Shown here: positions 26,618-35,088 of the stretch, in pieces
Position numbering within the stretch: position 1 is the first letter of the stretch
How the letters are laid out: every line of letters begins with the position of its first letter
Assembly (NCBI RefSeq): GCF_016100975.1
Contig: NZ_JACFRN010000005.1
Coordinates: 1-64,000, forward strand
Reading direction: 5' to 3'
DNA length: 64,000 bases
DNA from: Lactobacillus sp. W8174
GTDB lineage: Bacteria; Bacillota; Bacilli; Lactobacillales; Lactobacillaceae
Notes under the pieces: model-generated
Databases searched by the model: none
What the model was told of the DNA's origin: nothing
The model's input: only the letters and a program-made list of their open reading frames with translations
Translations under genes and position numbers: made by a program

Positions 26618-27046
26618 TTAATTATCTGGCCAAGTCTTATCTTTAAAAATAAATACTTTACTAAACAGATAATTAGCAATAATGACAATTACGTTATCGA
26701 CAATTTTTACCCAAAAAGCATTTGCGTTCATAATACCAATGCCAATCTTCAGAATTAAAAAATCTATTAATAAGCTGAGAACTCTCCAGAAGAAAAAGGA
26801 AAAAATTTCTCGAATCATTTGCTTTTTTGTACGAGAATGTGCATGAAACACATATAGTTTATTGGTAACATAGGCAAAAATGACTGACACCAGCCAAGCC
26901 ACAAAGGTGGCCATCTGGTAGCCAGTCATATGTTTCCAAGTATATAAATAATTAAATAATAACAAATTAATTAAAGTAGTTAAGCCACCAAAAATCAGGT
27001 ATGCGATCATCTGCCAATATTTCACAATCAAAGTTTTTATTTTCAT
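26618..27046 (-). CDS. GtrA-family flippase-like membrane protein
   Basis: The 142-residue protein has four hydrophobic segments (about 13-30, 40-60, 80-98, 110-132) and the GtrA signature region VSVIFAYVTNKLYVFHA, ending with SKVFIFKDKTW. GtrA proteins are thought to move undecaprenyl-phosphate sugars across the membrane. It is the first gene of the gtrA / GT-C / gtrB set, a complete three-part glycosylation system. Confidence 0.85.
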   Translation of the reverse strand: MKIKTLIVKYWQMIAYLIFGGLTTLINLLLFNYLYTWKHMTGYQMATFVAWLVSVIFAYVTNKLYVFHAHSRTKKQMIREIFSFFFWRVLSLLIDFLILKIGIGIMNANAFWVKIVDNVIVIIANYLFSKVFIFKDKTWPDN

Positions 27047-27105
27047 TACTAAGTATTTTATACAATTAAAAATTAAGCAAAATAATATTTTTATATTAGG
27101 GCTAG

Positions 27106-27606
27106 TTATTTCAGCTTATTTTTTATGTCCTTTGCCCTAACCCAGCCATAATGAGTTTCATAGTAAAGATGATCGTTTTTGCCTAGAAAAGACATCTGTA
27201 CATAGGTTCTAACCGTTTGCCCCTTATATAGTTTGCGGCTCTTAATTGGTCTTTCTTTATCGTTGTAATAGTAAGTATTTCTCTTAATTATACGTTTAAC
27301 ACCGTCAACAGCTACAATCGGTAAATATCGATTTTTGCCAATTTTATACATATATTTGTTTTCTTTACCATATATGCGAACTTTATCTCCCGGTAAAAGA
27401 ACTTTTTTACCAGTTTTGACATAATCTAATTTTCGATGTCCCTTTTTTCCTTGATAACTGAATACACGTTCCCAATGCAAAAGTGAGCCATAATGAATTC
27501 TACTGGAAGCTGCAACATTATTTCGCATGATGCCAATGACGCATGTTATTAACGTTATAACAATTAAAAAACTGAAAATTATTCTGTGTATATTTTTTGA
27601 TTCCAT
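27106..27606 (-). CDS. small secreted SLAP-domain protein
   Basis: The 166-residue protein has a hydrophobic N-terminus (about 11-30) with a possible signal cleavage at VAASSRI. The mature part is strongly basic and contains SLAP-like units, including IIKRNTYYYNDKERPIKSR (about 100) and LYYETHYGWVRAKDIKNK at the end. SLAP domains bind teichoic-acid-bearing wall and are the marker of surface-layer-associated proteins in this genus. AGGAAAAATA is the ribosome binding site. A promoter with a 12-base tandem repeat precedes it (27636-27676). Confidence 0.75.
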   Translation of the reverse strand: MESKNIHRIIFSFLIVITLITCVIGIMRNNVAASSRIHYGSLLHWERVFSYQGKKGHRKLDYVKTGKKVLLPGDKVRIYGKENKYMYKIGKNRYLPIVAVDGVKRIIKRNTYYYNDKERPIKSRKLYKGQTVRTYVQMSFLGKNDHLYYETHYGWVRAKDIKNKLK

Positions 27607-27635
27607 ATTATTTTTCCTGTTTAATGTTTGAGATA

Positions 27636-27676
27636 ATTATACTGGTAAAGAAAATGAACACATTAATGAACACATT
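27636..27676 (-). promoter_or_regulatory. promoter of the small SLAP gene with 12-bp tandem repeat
   Basis: TATAAT (27636-27641 on the minus strand) is preceded at -35 distance by two perfect head-to-tail copies of AATGAACACATT (27653-27664 and 27665-27676 on the plus strand), one next to the other. Tandem copies over a poor -35 box are typical of a site bound by an activator or response regulator. The regulator is unknown. Confidence 0.5.
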
Positions 27677-27709
27677 TATATATTATTACTTCTAAATTAA
27701 ATTTCTTAA

Positions 27710-29107
27710 CTAATACTTTTTATCACTAACTATTTTGCCTGTTCCAATTGATTTGATTTTTTGACTTTCATTATCGCTGCCAGATGAACGGAATGAAGCA
27801 CCTTTATACAGCAAAACCTGTTTTCTTTCAGTATCACCAACTTCAAAAGTAAAGGTGATTTTATAAACTATATTGCTGGACTTATTTGGTGCAGGACTAA
27901 CAGAAATTACAGAACATGACATATCATAACTGTCAATGTCGTCATCTTCGTCATATCCTTTGTCCATTTTGCGTAACTCTTGATAACTCTTGTTTTCCGC
28001 TCCATTAACAAAAGCATCTTCATCAGGATCTTTAAAATTGTCCTCTAATATTTGCTGGGCATCTTCCTTGGCAATTAGACCATCCCACTTAGGCTCAATG
28101 GTTTTATGACTGTCATTTGCGTCATCATATTGCACATCGCCATAATTCATTTCCTGAGATTTAATAGTATTATTACCAACTTTAGCCTTAACATAAATTT
28201 TTAACTTATCGGTTACCGGATAGTCTTTAAACGTAAGTTGACCTTTTTTATTTAAAGTGCCAGCTTTTTGATCGTTTAAATAAAGAATTGCGCCTGGAGT
28301 ACTCTTAACCGTAAAACTTTCAGTCCTAATTCCCATATCAACTGTGCCACTAGACCACAAGTCATAATTTGAAGTAGTCGAAAGATTCCTGCCTGAAATA
28401 TTAGACTTCACTTTTATGTGGTATGTTCCGACGAACAAGCGTTTTAATTTAACACCATATTTATTATCTTGTTTTTCACTATCAAAGCTTCCTCGTTTAA
28501 CATGACCAATGTATTTACCATTGATAGTTACAGAAGAACTTGAATGATTAGTGGCTACGGTTGCATAAATTGTAGGCACTCTTAATACATATCGCGGAAA
28601 AAGCAGCAAATGACGGCCAGATTGAACAAGATGAATTCTATTGAATGATGCGTCTTCTTTTAAATAATTAATTAATTCGTTAGCAGCCTTATGATGTTCT
28701 GCAAAATAAGTCTGAGTTGGTTTTAAAGCCGCATCTGTTACTTGCATGGCAGAATCGTCCGCAACAACATCTTTAGCTAATCCGGTTTTTGTATCAATTA
28801 AATCTGATTTAATTCTATTAATTTGATTTTCTTTTGAATAATGGTTTGAGCCCCAAGCATAAAATAGTGTAAAAACTGCTAAAAATGCTACACCCAATGT
28901 GAGCAAAACTTTCGTTTTCTTTTTCATGGGTTGGGCATGATAAGCTTGACGTCCTTTAGTTGAGCCCTGTTTCTTAACTGTTTGCTGATATGCTTGTCTT
29001 GACGGACTGGCATGTTTTATTGCTAATTTGAAACCGCAGTTAGGACAAAACTCAACGTTGTTCTCTAACTTTGTGCCACAATTGGGACAAAATCTTTTTT
29101 CACTCAT
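27710..29107 (-). CDS. zinc-ribbon membrane protein, TcaA/YvbJ-like
   Basis: The 465-residue protein starts with a double-cysteine zinc ribbon (FCPNCGTKL ... FCPNCGFKL), has one membrane helix at about 72-92, and carries a long outer part with repeated beta domains. Phrases such as FTVKSTPGAILYLNDQKAG and YPVTDKLKIYVKAKV are typical of the TcaA-type cell-envelope proteins, whose Staphylococcus member affects glycopeptide and methicillin tolerance. The last ~120 residues hold an NTF2-like part. It lies 23 bases after the gene at 29131 and is probably translated from the same mRNA. Confidence 0.78.
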   Translation of the reverse strand: MSEKRFCPNCGTKLENNVEFCPNCGFKLAIKHASPSRQAYQQTVKKQGSTKGRQAYHAQPMKKKTKVLLTLGVAFLAVFTLFYAWGSNHYSKENQINRIKSDLIDTKTGLAKDVVADDSAMQVTDAALKPTQTYFAEHHKAANELINYLKEDASFNRIHLVQSGRHLLLFPRYVLRVPTIYATVATNHSSSSVTINGKYIGHVKRGSFDSEKQDNKYGVKLKRLFVGTYHIKVKSNISGRNLSTTSNYDLWSSGTVDMGIRTESFTVKSTPGAILYLNDQKAGTLNKKGQLTFKDYPVTDKLKIYVKAKVGNNTIKSQEMNYGDVQYDDANDSHKTIEPKWDGLIAKEDAQQILEDNFKDPDEDAFVNGAENKSYQELRKMDKGYDEDDDIDSYDMSCSVISVSPAPNKSSNIVYKITFTFEVGDTERKQVLLYKGASFRSSGSDNESQKIKSIGTGKIVSDKKY

Positions 29108-29130
29108 TATTACCTACTCCTTTAACCTTA

Positions 29131-30105
29131 TCAGCTAAAGGCTGAAAACAACTGGTTCATTAATGAATCATAAGCTGAACTATATATCAGCGAAAACAAG
29201 ATTATTAGTGCAATAATGATAATAAAGAAAGAAATAATGTAACCATACATTTTGTCACGTACCGGCTTAAGATTTTCACCTAAAGTAATCACCTGAAAAC
29301 CCATAAAGAAGTTAGCAATTATTAGCAAAAACAATAAAGCTGCCATTGAGCCGTTACTTGACCCTAATAACATGATAATAAACGTTAAAACAGTCAGAAT
29401 TAAGTTCAAATTACTACTATGAACACCAGAATTAACAAATTCGAGCAAATTTTTGCCGCGACCATAAATAAATCTATAAGCTGCATAATAGCCACCAATA
29501 ACTATCACTTCAAAAAGAATTGAGAAAAATAATAGTGCAATTGTAGCATTAAAGGCAATTCCAGAAACTGTATCTCCTAGACCAAAACCTCCCGCATTGT
29601 ATCTATTAGCAACAACTTTCATTCCAAAATAAATTCCTAAAACTAGCACAATATCTTCTGCAAGGATAGTCACCCAGCCATACCAACTTTCTCCAGTAAG
29701 TTCTGAAAATGGATGTTTCCATGATGCCACACACCATTGCCAATAGTTGTTAAACTTCTCTTTTCTTGCACTACTTGACGTTTGATACTGATTATTAGCT
29801 TGTTCTTGATTTGAAATAGCAGGTTGAACGTAATTTTGCGGATTTGGTGGCGTGGCCTTAGCTTGTGCAAACTGGCTTTCAGTTTGACTAGGTTGCTCAG
29901 AAGTAGTTTGCTGATCATTCGGAGTTGTACTTTGTTTCATATGCTCCGACTCAATTTTTTCCGGAGTAATTGGTGGGTTAACATTTGGCTTAAGTTCTGA
30001 TTTATTAGCTTGAGCATTGTTGATGTTACGCAAGTCCGTACCGCATTTAGTACAAAAGTTAACGTCAGCTTCCATTAAGGCACCACAATTGGGACATTTT
30101 TTCAT
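29131..30105 (-). CDS. zinc-ribbon multi-pass membrane protein
   Basis: The 324-residue protein begins with a zinc ribbon (KKCPNCGALMEADVNFCTKCG), followed by a proline-, glutamine- and threonine-rich linker of about 100 residues that looks disordered. Five or so hydrophobic helices follow from about 150. It resembles the DUF6574-like proteins common in lactobacilli. Function is unknown. The pairing with the TcaA-like gene, 23 bases downstream, suggests a shared envelope-stress role. Ribosome binding site AGGAGA lies eight bases before the ATG. Confidence 0.7.
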   Translation of the reverse strand: MKKCPNCGALMEADVNFCTKCGTDLRNINNAQANKSELKPNVNPPITPEKIESEHMKQSTTPNDQQTTSEQPSQTESQFAQAKATPPNPQNYVQPAISNQEQANNQYQTSSSARKEKFNNYWQWCVASWKHPFSELTGESWYGWVTILAEDIVLVLGIYFGMKVVANRYNAGGFGLGDTVSGIAFNATIALLFFSILFEVIVIGGYYAAYRFIYGRGKNLLEFVNSGVHSSNLNLILTVLTFIIMLLGSSNGSMAALLFLLIIANFFMGFQVITLGENLKPVRDKMYGYIISFFIIIIALIILFSLIYSSAYDSLMNQLFSAFS

Positions 30106-30410
30106 TTATTTTCTCCTATAAATAACAAGTATTCAAATCCGGCATTTTTAACTTAAATATATCTATTATGATTATTTCTATTATATAAATGAAAGATTAA
30201 TTAATATGTCTTTTTTCTACCAAAAGACCAAATACTATACTGCACACCATTACTTTAGTTAATACGTAAAACTAATTTTAAAAGCGCTATAAATTATAAT
30301 AGAACTGCTGTAACGGTTTTGGAACATCATATAAAAATAATAAAAACAAAGATTATAGTGAGAGTATACTTTTCATTTATGAACATACAAAAACGGTTTA
30401 GACCAAATTT

Positions 30411-30440
30411 AGCATTTTTACTATTAAAAATGCTTTTTAG
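30411..30440 (+). terminator. orphan terminator-like hairpin
   Basis: AGCATTTTT (30411-30419) and AAAAATGCT (30426-30434) form a nine-pair stem with a six-base loop, then TTTT and a further T-rich stretch. No plus-strand gene precedes it, so it might end a small RNA or be a relic. Confidence 0.4.
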
Positions 30441-30568
30441 CTTTTTGTTTTTATACAATATTGTTATTTATTCATAATTCATAAGTGTAATTATAAAGAT
30501 ATAAATTAGTAAGATATAATTAACTCTAGGATTTCTAAACGTGTAATTTTATTTATTTAATTGCAAAC

Positions 30569-30592
30569 AAAAAAGAGCTCTTCAGCTCTTAT
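30569..30592 (-). terminator. terminator downstream of the 568-residue surface protein gene
   Basis: Arms AAGAGCT (30573-30579) and AGCTCTT (30584-30590) with a four-base loop are followed by a T-run on the minus strand, 15 bases past the stop. Confidence 0.8.
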
Positions 30593-30607
30593 TTTAAATT
30601 ATTTTGT

Positions 30608-32314
30608 CTAATTCATATTCATACTTACGAGTAATTCAGCTCTTTGAGCTAGATTTACATATAGCTTATTATCGCTAACTGAGATGCCCTCGATTTCTCG
30701 ACCAGTATCAAATGAGTAAGTATCCTTTATTTTACCATTACGGCCGATTTTAAAAATCAAATCATTAAAGGCTAAATAAAAGTTTTTATGTTTGGGATCA
30801 TAAGTAAAACCCTGGACAGGTGAATTGTTATTAACGAAGTTGCCATCCGTTTTTCCTACTAATTTAGGATACCAGTTATCTCCTTTACGAGTAAATTCCC
30901 AGTATTCATAACAATTATTTTCAGAATCATGATAAACGGTGTACATATCATAATCAGAAATCATCACGCCATTATGGAAATAGCGGTTAGTCGTGCCGTC
31001 ATCAATCCACGTTTTGATTGTCCAAATTTTATTAATCTGCAAGTCACTTTTACGTATTTGAATTAATTCTTCAGAATCATTTGTGTCTTTTAAAGTATTG
31101 TCGTTGTTTAAAACATAAATGTATTTGTCACTTGAGCCCATAGCTTGGCCGTGGCCGATTGGAATATATGGACTAACTTTGATATGTTTAACGTAATTGT
31201 TAAACTTCTTTTGGGTCATATCAAGTAGGTGCTGTGCATTATATGGACTAGTTAATTTGTTCAAATCGTAACCTACAATATGACCAGACATCACATCGGT
31301 ATGACTCAAAAGACTAGTATAGGCCCAACCATCAGAAACGGTTACTCCTTCTGGGATATGGCCGACACGATTAATATTATCATCTGTTGGATCTGCAACA
31401 CTTAATAAAACTGGTTGATAAAACTTAGTTTTCAGTGTCAAATTACCGCTGGTTAAAGTATGTTTACTATCTTCAGGACTATACTCTGTTGGACTAACAT
31501 AGTTTAAGGATGAACCATAATGAGTTTTCCAAGCTTGATAATCATTTGTGCCCGGTTGAGCTGGGAAGGAATTAAAAGTATCAGCATTAACAATCCCTTC
31601 TTTAGTGCTCTTTCTAACCGTTACTTTAACGGTGGCAGTCGCATCCCCATATGTATATTTAACTTTATATGTTTTTGGTGTACCACAATTGATACTATCT
31701 TTTGAAATAATTACTTGGCTGTTGTCAATTACTGTACCCATACTGTTAGTAACATACGAAATAGCATCTCTTGGAGAAAAGTCGTAGAACTCATTACGTA
31801 CCAGGGTTACTGTCTTAGGCACAGCGATTTTGTTTCTGTCGAAATAATTTTCGTTTACATAGCCTACTTCACGTCCGTTGACATAAATTCGCCAGTAACG
31901 GTATTTTTTGGTTTCAATCAATTGATCCGACTGAATATGACTATATTGAAAATTAATACCGTCGGCTACTTTGGTATTAACTTTTCCGTCTTTAACTTCT
32001 TTCCAAACCTTATAGTTTTTATTACCGGCAACTTTTGTCATCATAGCAAAACCGGTAACAACCTGTTTTGGCTTAGGTTTAATATTATCCTGATCATCTG
32101 TGCCGTTTTGATCAGTTTGACCAGACTTATTGGCATCAGTATTATCAGAATTTGCATCAGTTGAGCTATTCGATGATTTATTACTATCATCTTGAACTGG
32201 CGGCTGAGTGCTACTGGAATCTGCCGCAACTGATGTAGTTGAAAAACCGGTATAGATCAATAGTCCGGCAACTAGAGTCAGTAAATAGGTTATTGTTTTC
32301 TTATAAAGCTTCAA
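30608..32314 (-). CDS. secreted surface protein, paralogue of the protein at 19113
   Basis: The 568-residue protein has a signal sequence (about 8-30, TYLLTLVAGLLIYTGF ... SVAA), a long acidic Ser/Asn/Asp-rich linker (about 32-80) not found in its paralogue, and then the same order of parts: SH3/GW-like unit (WRIYVNGREVGYVNENYFD), Ig-like unit (INCGTPKTYKVKYTYG) and a propeller-like C-terminal block (HGQAMGSSDKYIYVL, EELIQIRKSDLQI, SPVQGFTYDPKH, EIEGISVSDNKLYV). Conserved charged and aromatic positions run through both. No sortase motif is seen. The low-complexity linker would lift the domains away from the wall. The function is unknown; sugar or peptide binding at the surface is a guess. Confidence 0.8.
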   Translation of the reverse strand: MKLYKKTITYLLTLVAGLLIYTGFSTTSVAADSSSTQPPVQDDSNKSSNSSTDANSDNTDANKSGQTDQNGTDDQDNIKPKPKQVVTGFAMMTKVAGNKNYKVWKEVKDGKVNTKVADGINFQYSHIQSDQLIETKKYRYWRIYVNGREVGYVNENYFDRNKIAVPKTVTLVRNEFYDFSPRDAISYVTNSMGTVIDNSQVIISKDSINCGTPKTYKVKYTYGDATATVKVTVRKSTKEGIVNADTFNSFPAQPGTNDYQAWKTHYGSSLNYVSPTEYSPEDSKHTLTSGNLTLKTKFYQPVLLSVADPTDDNINRVGHIPEGVTVSDGWAYTSLLSHTDVMSGHIVGYDLNKLTSPYNAQHLLDMTQKKFNNYVKHIKVSPYIPIGHGQAMGSSDKYIYVLNNDNTLKDTNDSEELIQIRKSDLQINKIWTIKTWIDDGTTNRYFHNGVMISDYDMYTVYHDSENNCYEYWEFTRKGDNWYPKLVGKTDGNFVNNNSPVQGFTYDPKHKNFYLAFNDLIFKIGRNGKIKDTYSFDTGREIEGISVSDNKLYVNLAQRAELLVSMNMN

Positions 32315-32398
32315 AATATATCCTCCAATATTTAAGTTTACATCTAAATTATATAATAAAAACCTTATTAAAAAGAATACAATTTTAATACACTTTCA

Positions 32399-32427
32399 TT
32401 GACAGCAAGTAATGTAAGTGATTTAAT
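32399..32427 (+). promoter_or_regulatory. clpP promoter
   Basis: TTGACA (32399-32404), a 17-base spacer and TTTAAT (32422-32427) form a sigma-A promoter. Its -10 box touches the CIRCE element. Confidence 0.75.
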
Positions 32428-32453
32428 TAGCACTGTACTTGATAGAGTGCTAA
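32427..32453 (+). promoter_or_regulatory. CIRCE element (HrcA operator) upstream of clpP
   Basis: TTAGCACTG (32427-32435), nine bases, then GAGTGCTAA (32445-32453) matches the CIRCE inverted repeat TTAGCACTC-N9-GAGTGCTAA with one mismatch. CIRCE is bound by HrcA, which releases it on heat or protein stress. It spans the region from the -10 box past the start of transcription. Confidence 0.88.
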
Positions 32454-32474
32454 TTATATTTAGGAGGTAGAAAA

Positions 32475-33059
32475 ATGCTTGTACCTACAGTTATTGAACA
32501 AACTGCACGTGGCGAACGCGCATATGACATATATTCACGTTTATTGAAAGACAGAATCATCATGCTAAGTGGTGAAATCAACGATGATATGGCAAATTCA
32601 ATTATTGCACAATTACTATTTCTTGATGCTCAAGACAACACCAAGGATATTTCACTTTACATTAACTCACCAGGTGGTGTAATTACTTCTGGTTTGGCAA
32701 TCATGGATACCATGAACTTTATTAAATCAGATGTTTCAACCATCGCTATTGGTATGGCAGCCTCTATGGCTTCCATTTTACTTACTAGCGGTGCAAAAGG
32801 TAAACGTTTTGCATTACCTAATTCAACGGTTCTAATTCACCAACCTTTAGGTGGTGCTCAAGGTCAGCAAACTGATATTCAAATTGCAGCCAATGAGATT
32901 CTAAAGAGCCGTGAAAAGATTAACCGGATTTTACATGAAACTACTGGTCAACCTTTAGAAAAGATTCAAAAGGATACCGAGCGCGATAACTACATGACCG
33001 CTCAGCAGGCTAAAGAATATGGTTTAATTGATGAAATCATGGTTAACCAAAAGAAATAA
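32475..33059 (+). CDS. clpP: ATP-dependent Clp protease proteolytic subunit
   Basis: ClpP forms the barrel-shaped serine protease that works with ClpX, ClpC or ClpE to degrade misfolded and regulatory proteins. All 194 residues are normal. The catalytic triad is Ser97 (IGMAASMAS), His122 (LIHQPLGG) and Asp171 (KDTERD). GGAGG lies nine bases before the ATG. It is monocistronic, controlled by CIRCE and ended by a terminator shared with whiA. Confidence 0.98.
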   Translation: MLVPTVIEQTARGERAYDIYSRLLKDRIIMLSGEINDDMANSIIAQLLFLDAQDNTKDISLYINSPGGVITSGLAIMDTMNFIKSDVSTIAIGMAASMASILLTSGAKGKRFALPNSTVLIHQPLGGAQGQQTDIQIAANEILKSREKINRILHETTGQPLEKIQKDTERDNYMTAQQAKEYGLIDEIMVNQKK

Positions 33060-33081
33060 GCGTTAGTAATTAACTTGTAGT

Positions 33082-33117
33082 AAAAAGAAACCCATCTGCA
33101 TGGATGAGTTTCTTTTT
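33082..33117. terminator. bidirectional terminator between clpP and whiA
   Basis: An imperfect stem built on AAAGAAACCCATC and its counterpart GATGAGTTTCTTT carries T-runs on both outer sides. It ends both convergent genes. Confidence 0.78.
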
Positions 33118-34052
33118 TATTTCTGGATGTTTTCTGCTATATCATGAATTTTTTTAAAACGATGATTGACTCCTGATTTTGATATCGGACCGTCCGGAAC
33201 TTGCTGTGCTATTTCTTTGAGTGAAAGTTCTGGTTCCTCTAATCTTAGTCTAGCCAAACCCTGCAATTTTTCAGGAATATTTTCTAAGCCAATTTTACGC
33301 TCAATTAGTTCTATGTCTTCAACCTGTTTCGCAGCAGCATTTGCCGTCTTTTTTAAATTGGCTGTATCACAATTAACAAGCCGATTGACAGAATTACGCA
33401 TATCACGCATAATACGCAGGTCTTCAAAAGACAACATTGCGTTTAAAGCCCCAACAATATGTAAAAAGTCACCAATTTTTTCGGCTTCTTTTAGGTATAC
33501 AATGTAACCCCGTCGCCTTTTCGTACTTTTAGCATTCATATTAAAGCGATCATTCATAATCTTAAGTAAATCATCATTATGATCTTGATAAATAGAATAA
33601 ATCTCTAAATGGTACCTACTAGTGCTGGGATTATTCACACTACCGCTAGCTAAAAACGCACCCCTAAGGTAGGACATTGCTCCTTCACGTGATTTAATGA
33701 TTCTGTCTGGAATTCTAGTAATTAAATTTAACGTAGGCGTTAAAATTTCTAAATTATTCAGTATCTCTTTAACATGATTTTGCAATCGTACCAAGTACTG
33801 GTTATTTTTCTTAAGCTTCATTTTTCGTGAAACTATTAGTTGTGGTTCAACTTTATATGCGGTCTTTATTAAAGAAAATATCCGTCTAGCAATTGCAGGG
33901 TTTTCAGTAGTAATATCAAGGCTAAACTGATGCTCGTGAAAATTTAAAACTCCATTCATACGCAAAAAAGCAGCTAATTCTGCTTTAGCATGTTCAGGAT
34001 GAATTGGCAATGAGGTCAATTCTTTTTTCACATTACTTGCATAGCTTGCCAT
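33117..34052 (-). CDS. whiA: sporulation-regulator-like DNA-binding protein
   Basis: WhiA combines a degenerate LAGLIDADG homing-endonuclease domain with a C-terminal helix-turn-helix; in non-sporulating Firmicutes it affects cell division. The 311-residue protein shows the LAGLIDADG-like stretch SYLRGAFLASGSVNNP (about 130) and the HTH end EPELSLKEIAQQVPDG ... SGVNHRFKKI. It lies seven bases after yvcK in the conserved rapZ-yvcK-whiA unit. Confidence 0.95.
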   Translation of the reverse strand: MASYASNVKKELTSLPIHPEHAKAELAAFLRMNGVLNFHEHQFSLDITTENPAIARRIFSLIKTAYKVEPQLIVSRKMKLKKNNQYLVRLQNHVKEILNNLEILTPTLNLITRIPDRIIKSREGAMSYLRGAFLASGSVNNPSTSRYHLEIYSIYQDHNDDLLKIMNDRFNMNAKSTKRRRGYIVYLKEAEKIGDFLHIVGALNAMLSFEDLRIMRDMRNSVNRLVNCDTANLKKTANAAAKQVEDIELIERKIGLENIPEKLQGLARLRLEEPELSLKEIAQQVPDGPISKSGVNHRFKKIHDIAENIQK

Positions 34053-34058
34053 TATTTG

Positions 34059-35084
34059 TTAATCCTTTCTGCGAGTCATTGCGGCATATGCCAAGTTGAT
34101 GATTTCTTTAGCTACTTTCATGCCATCATGAAAAATCAAGCCACTATGTTGGTCAATAAAATCATCAGTAATCACGCGACAGCCCTGCTCACGTAACCCC
34201 TTGAAATCGTTTTTAACAGGCTCAAGGTAGGCATCATAATCTTTAGGATTAAACTTGGACATGTCTATTTTGGCACCATTGACCAATGTCGTATTAATAT
34301 AGTGTCCGCCGAGATGGGCATTGATTACTCTGACGTGATCACAATCTGAAAAGTGATCCGTTTCGCCTAGCTGAGTCATGATATTGCAAATATATATTAC
34401 TTCTGCTTTAGTTTTTTTGACTGCTTCCCCTAAATTAGGAATCATCAGATTAGGCAAAATTGAAGTAAACAAACTCCCCGGTCCCAAGACTACAGCATCA
34501 GCATTTTTAATTGCATCTAAAACAGGTAGTACGGCTTCTGGTTCCGACTTGGAGTTTGTATCAGTGACCCACACCCGTTTAATTCTTTTATCCTTATCAG
34601 TAATTTCTTTTTCACCAGCTTGAATGGAGCCATCAACAAACTCAGCGTTAAGCGTTAAGGGTTCATTAGAAGCTGGGAAAACATGTCCGTCCACTTTCAT
34701 CATTTTAGATAAAGACTGGACAGCATCAAAAATATTTCCGTGCATTTCATTCAAAGCAGCAATAATTAAATTGCCAATGGCATGACCAGAGAAAAAGGAA
34801 TCGGAAGATTCAAAACGATATTGAAAAACGTCTTTTTCTTCTTGGGAAATTTCACTTAACGATACTAAGACATTACGGATATCACCAGGTGGAACAACAT
34901 TAATAAAGTTGCGAATTGAACCAGAAGACCCACCGTCATCTGATACTGTTACAATTGCTGTGATATCAGCATTTTTCTCTTTGAGTGCATTCAAAACAAC
35001 AGGTAGACCTGTACCGCCACCAATAACTACAACATGAGGTCTCCTGCTTTTACTGGTATGATTTGCTTTTTCATCAAATGTCAT
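34059..35084 (-). CDS. yvcK: YvcK/GlmR-type gluconeogenesis factor
   Basis: YvcK proteins bind UDP-GlcNAc or related sugars and adjust carbon flow into cell-wall precursors, being needed on gluconeogenic sources in Bacillus. The glycine-rich nucleotide site is [14 protein letters not shown] (about 18-31), followed by [11 protein letters not shown] (about 53) and [11 protein letters not shown] use the ATG at 35084, five bases after AGGTGAT, giving 341 residues; a longer start would run into rapZ. It lies four bases after rapZ and before whiA. Confidence 0.95.
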   Translation of the reverse strand: MTFDEKANHTSKSRRPHVVVIGGGTGLPVVLNALKEKNADITAIVTVSDDGGSSGSIRNFINVVPPGDIRNVLVSLSEISQEEKDVFQYRFESSDSFFSGHAIGNLIIAALNEMHGNIFDAVQSLSKMMKVDGHVFPASNEPLTLNAEFVDGSIQAGEKEITDKDKRIKRVWVTDTNSKSEPEAVLPVLDAIKNADAVVLGPGSLFTSILPNLMIPNLGEAVKKTKAEVIYICNIMTQLGETDHFSDCDHVRVINAHLGGHYINTTLVNGAKIDMSKFNPKDYDAYLEPVKNDFKGLREQGCRVITDDFIDQHSGLIFHDGMKVAKEIINLAYAAMTRRKD

Positions 35085-35088
35085 ATAA

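Larger units (their letters stand above)
30106..30607. other. 500-base gap with an orphan hairpin
   Basis: Nothing codes convincingly here. It holds the leader and promoter area of the zinc-ribbon pair, an orphan plus-strand hairpin with T-run at 30411-30440, and the terminator of the gene at 30608. TATAAT boxes occur, for example at 30295-30300, but without good -35 partners. Confidence 0.5.

Noticed and set aside
24107..27046. Part of a full polysaccharide or capsule cluster
   Set aside because: Only three transferase-type genes are present. There is no polymerase, Wzz/Wze chain-length pair or priming transferase beside them; tagO lies 28 kb away.
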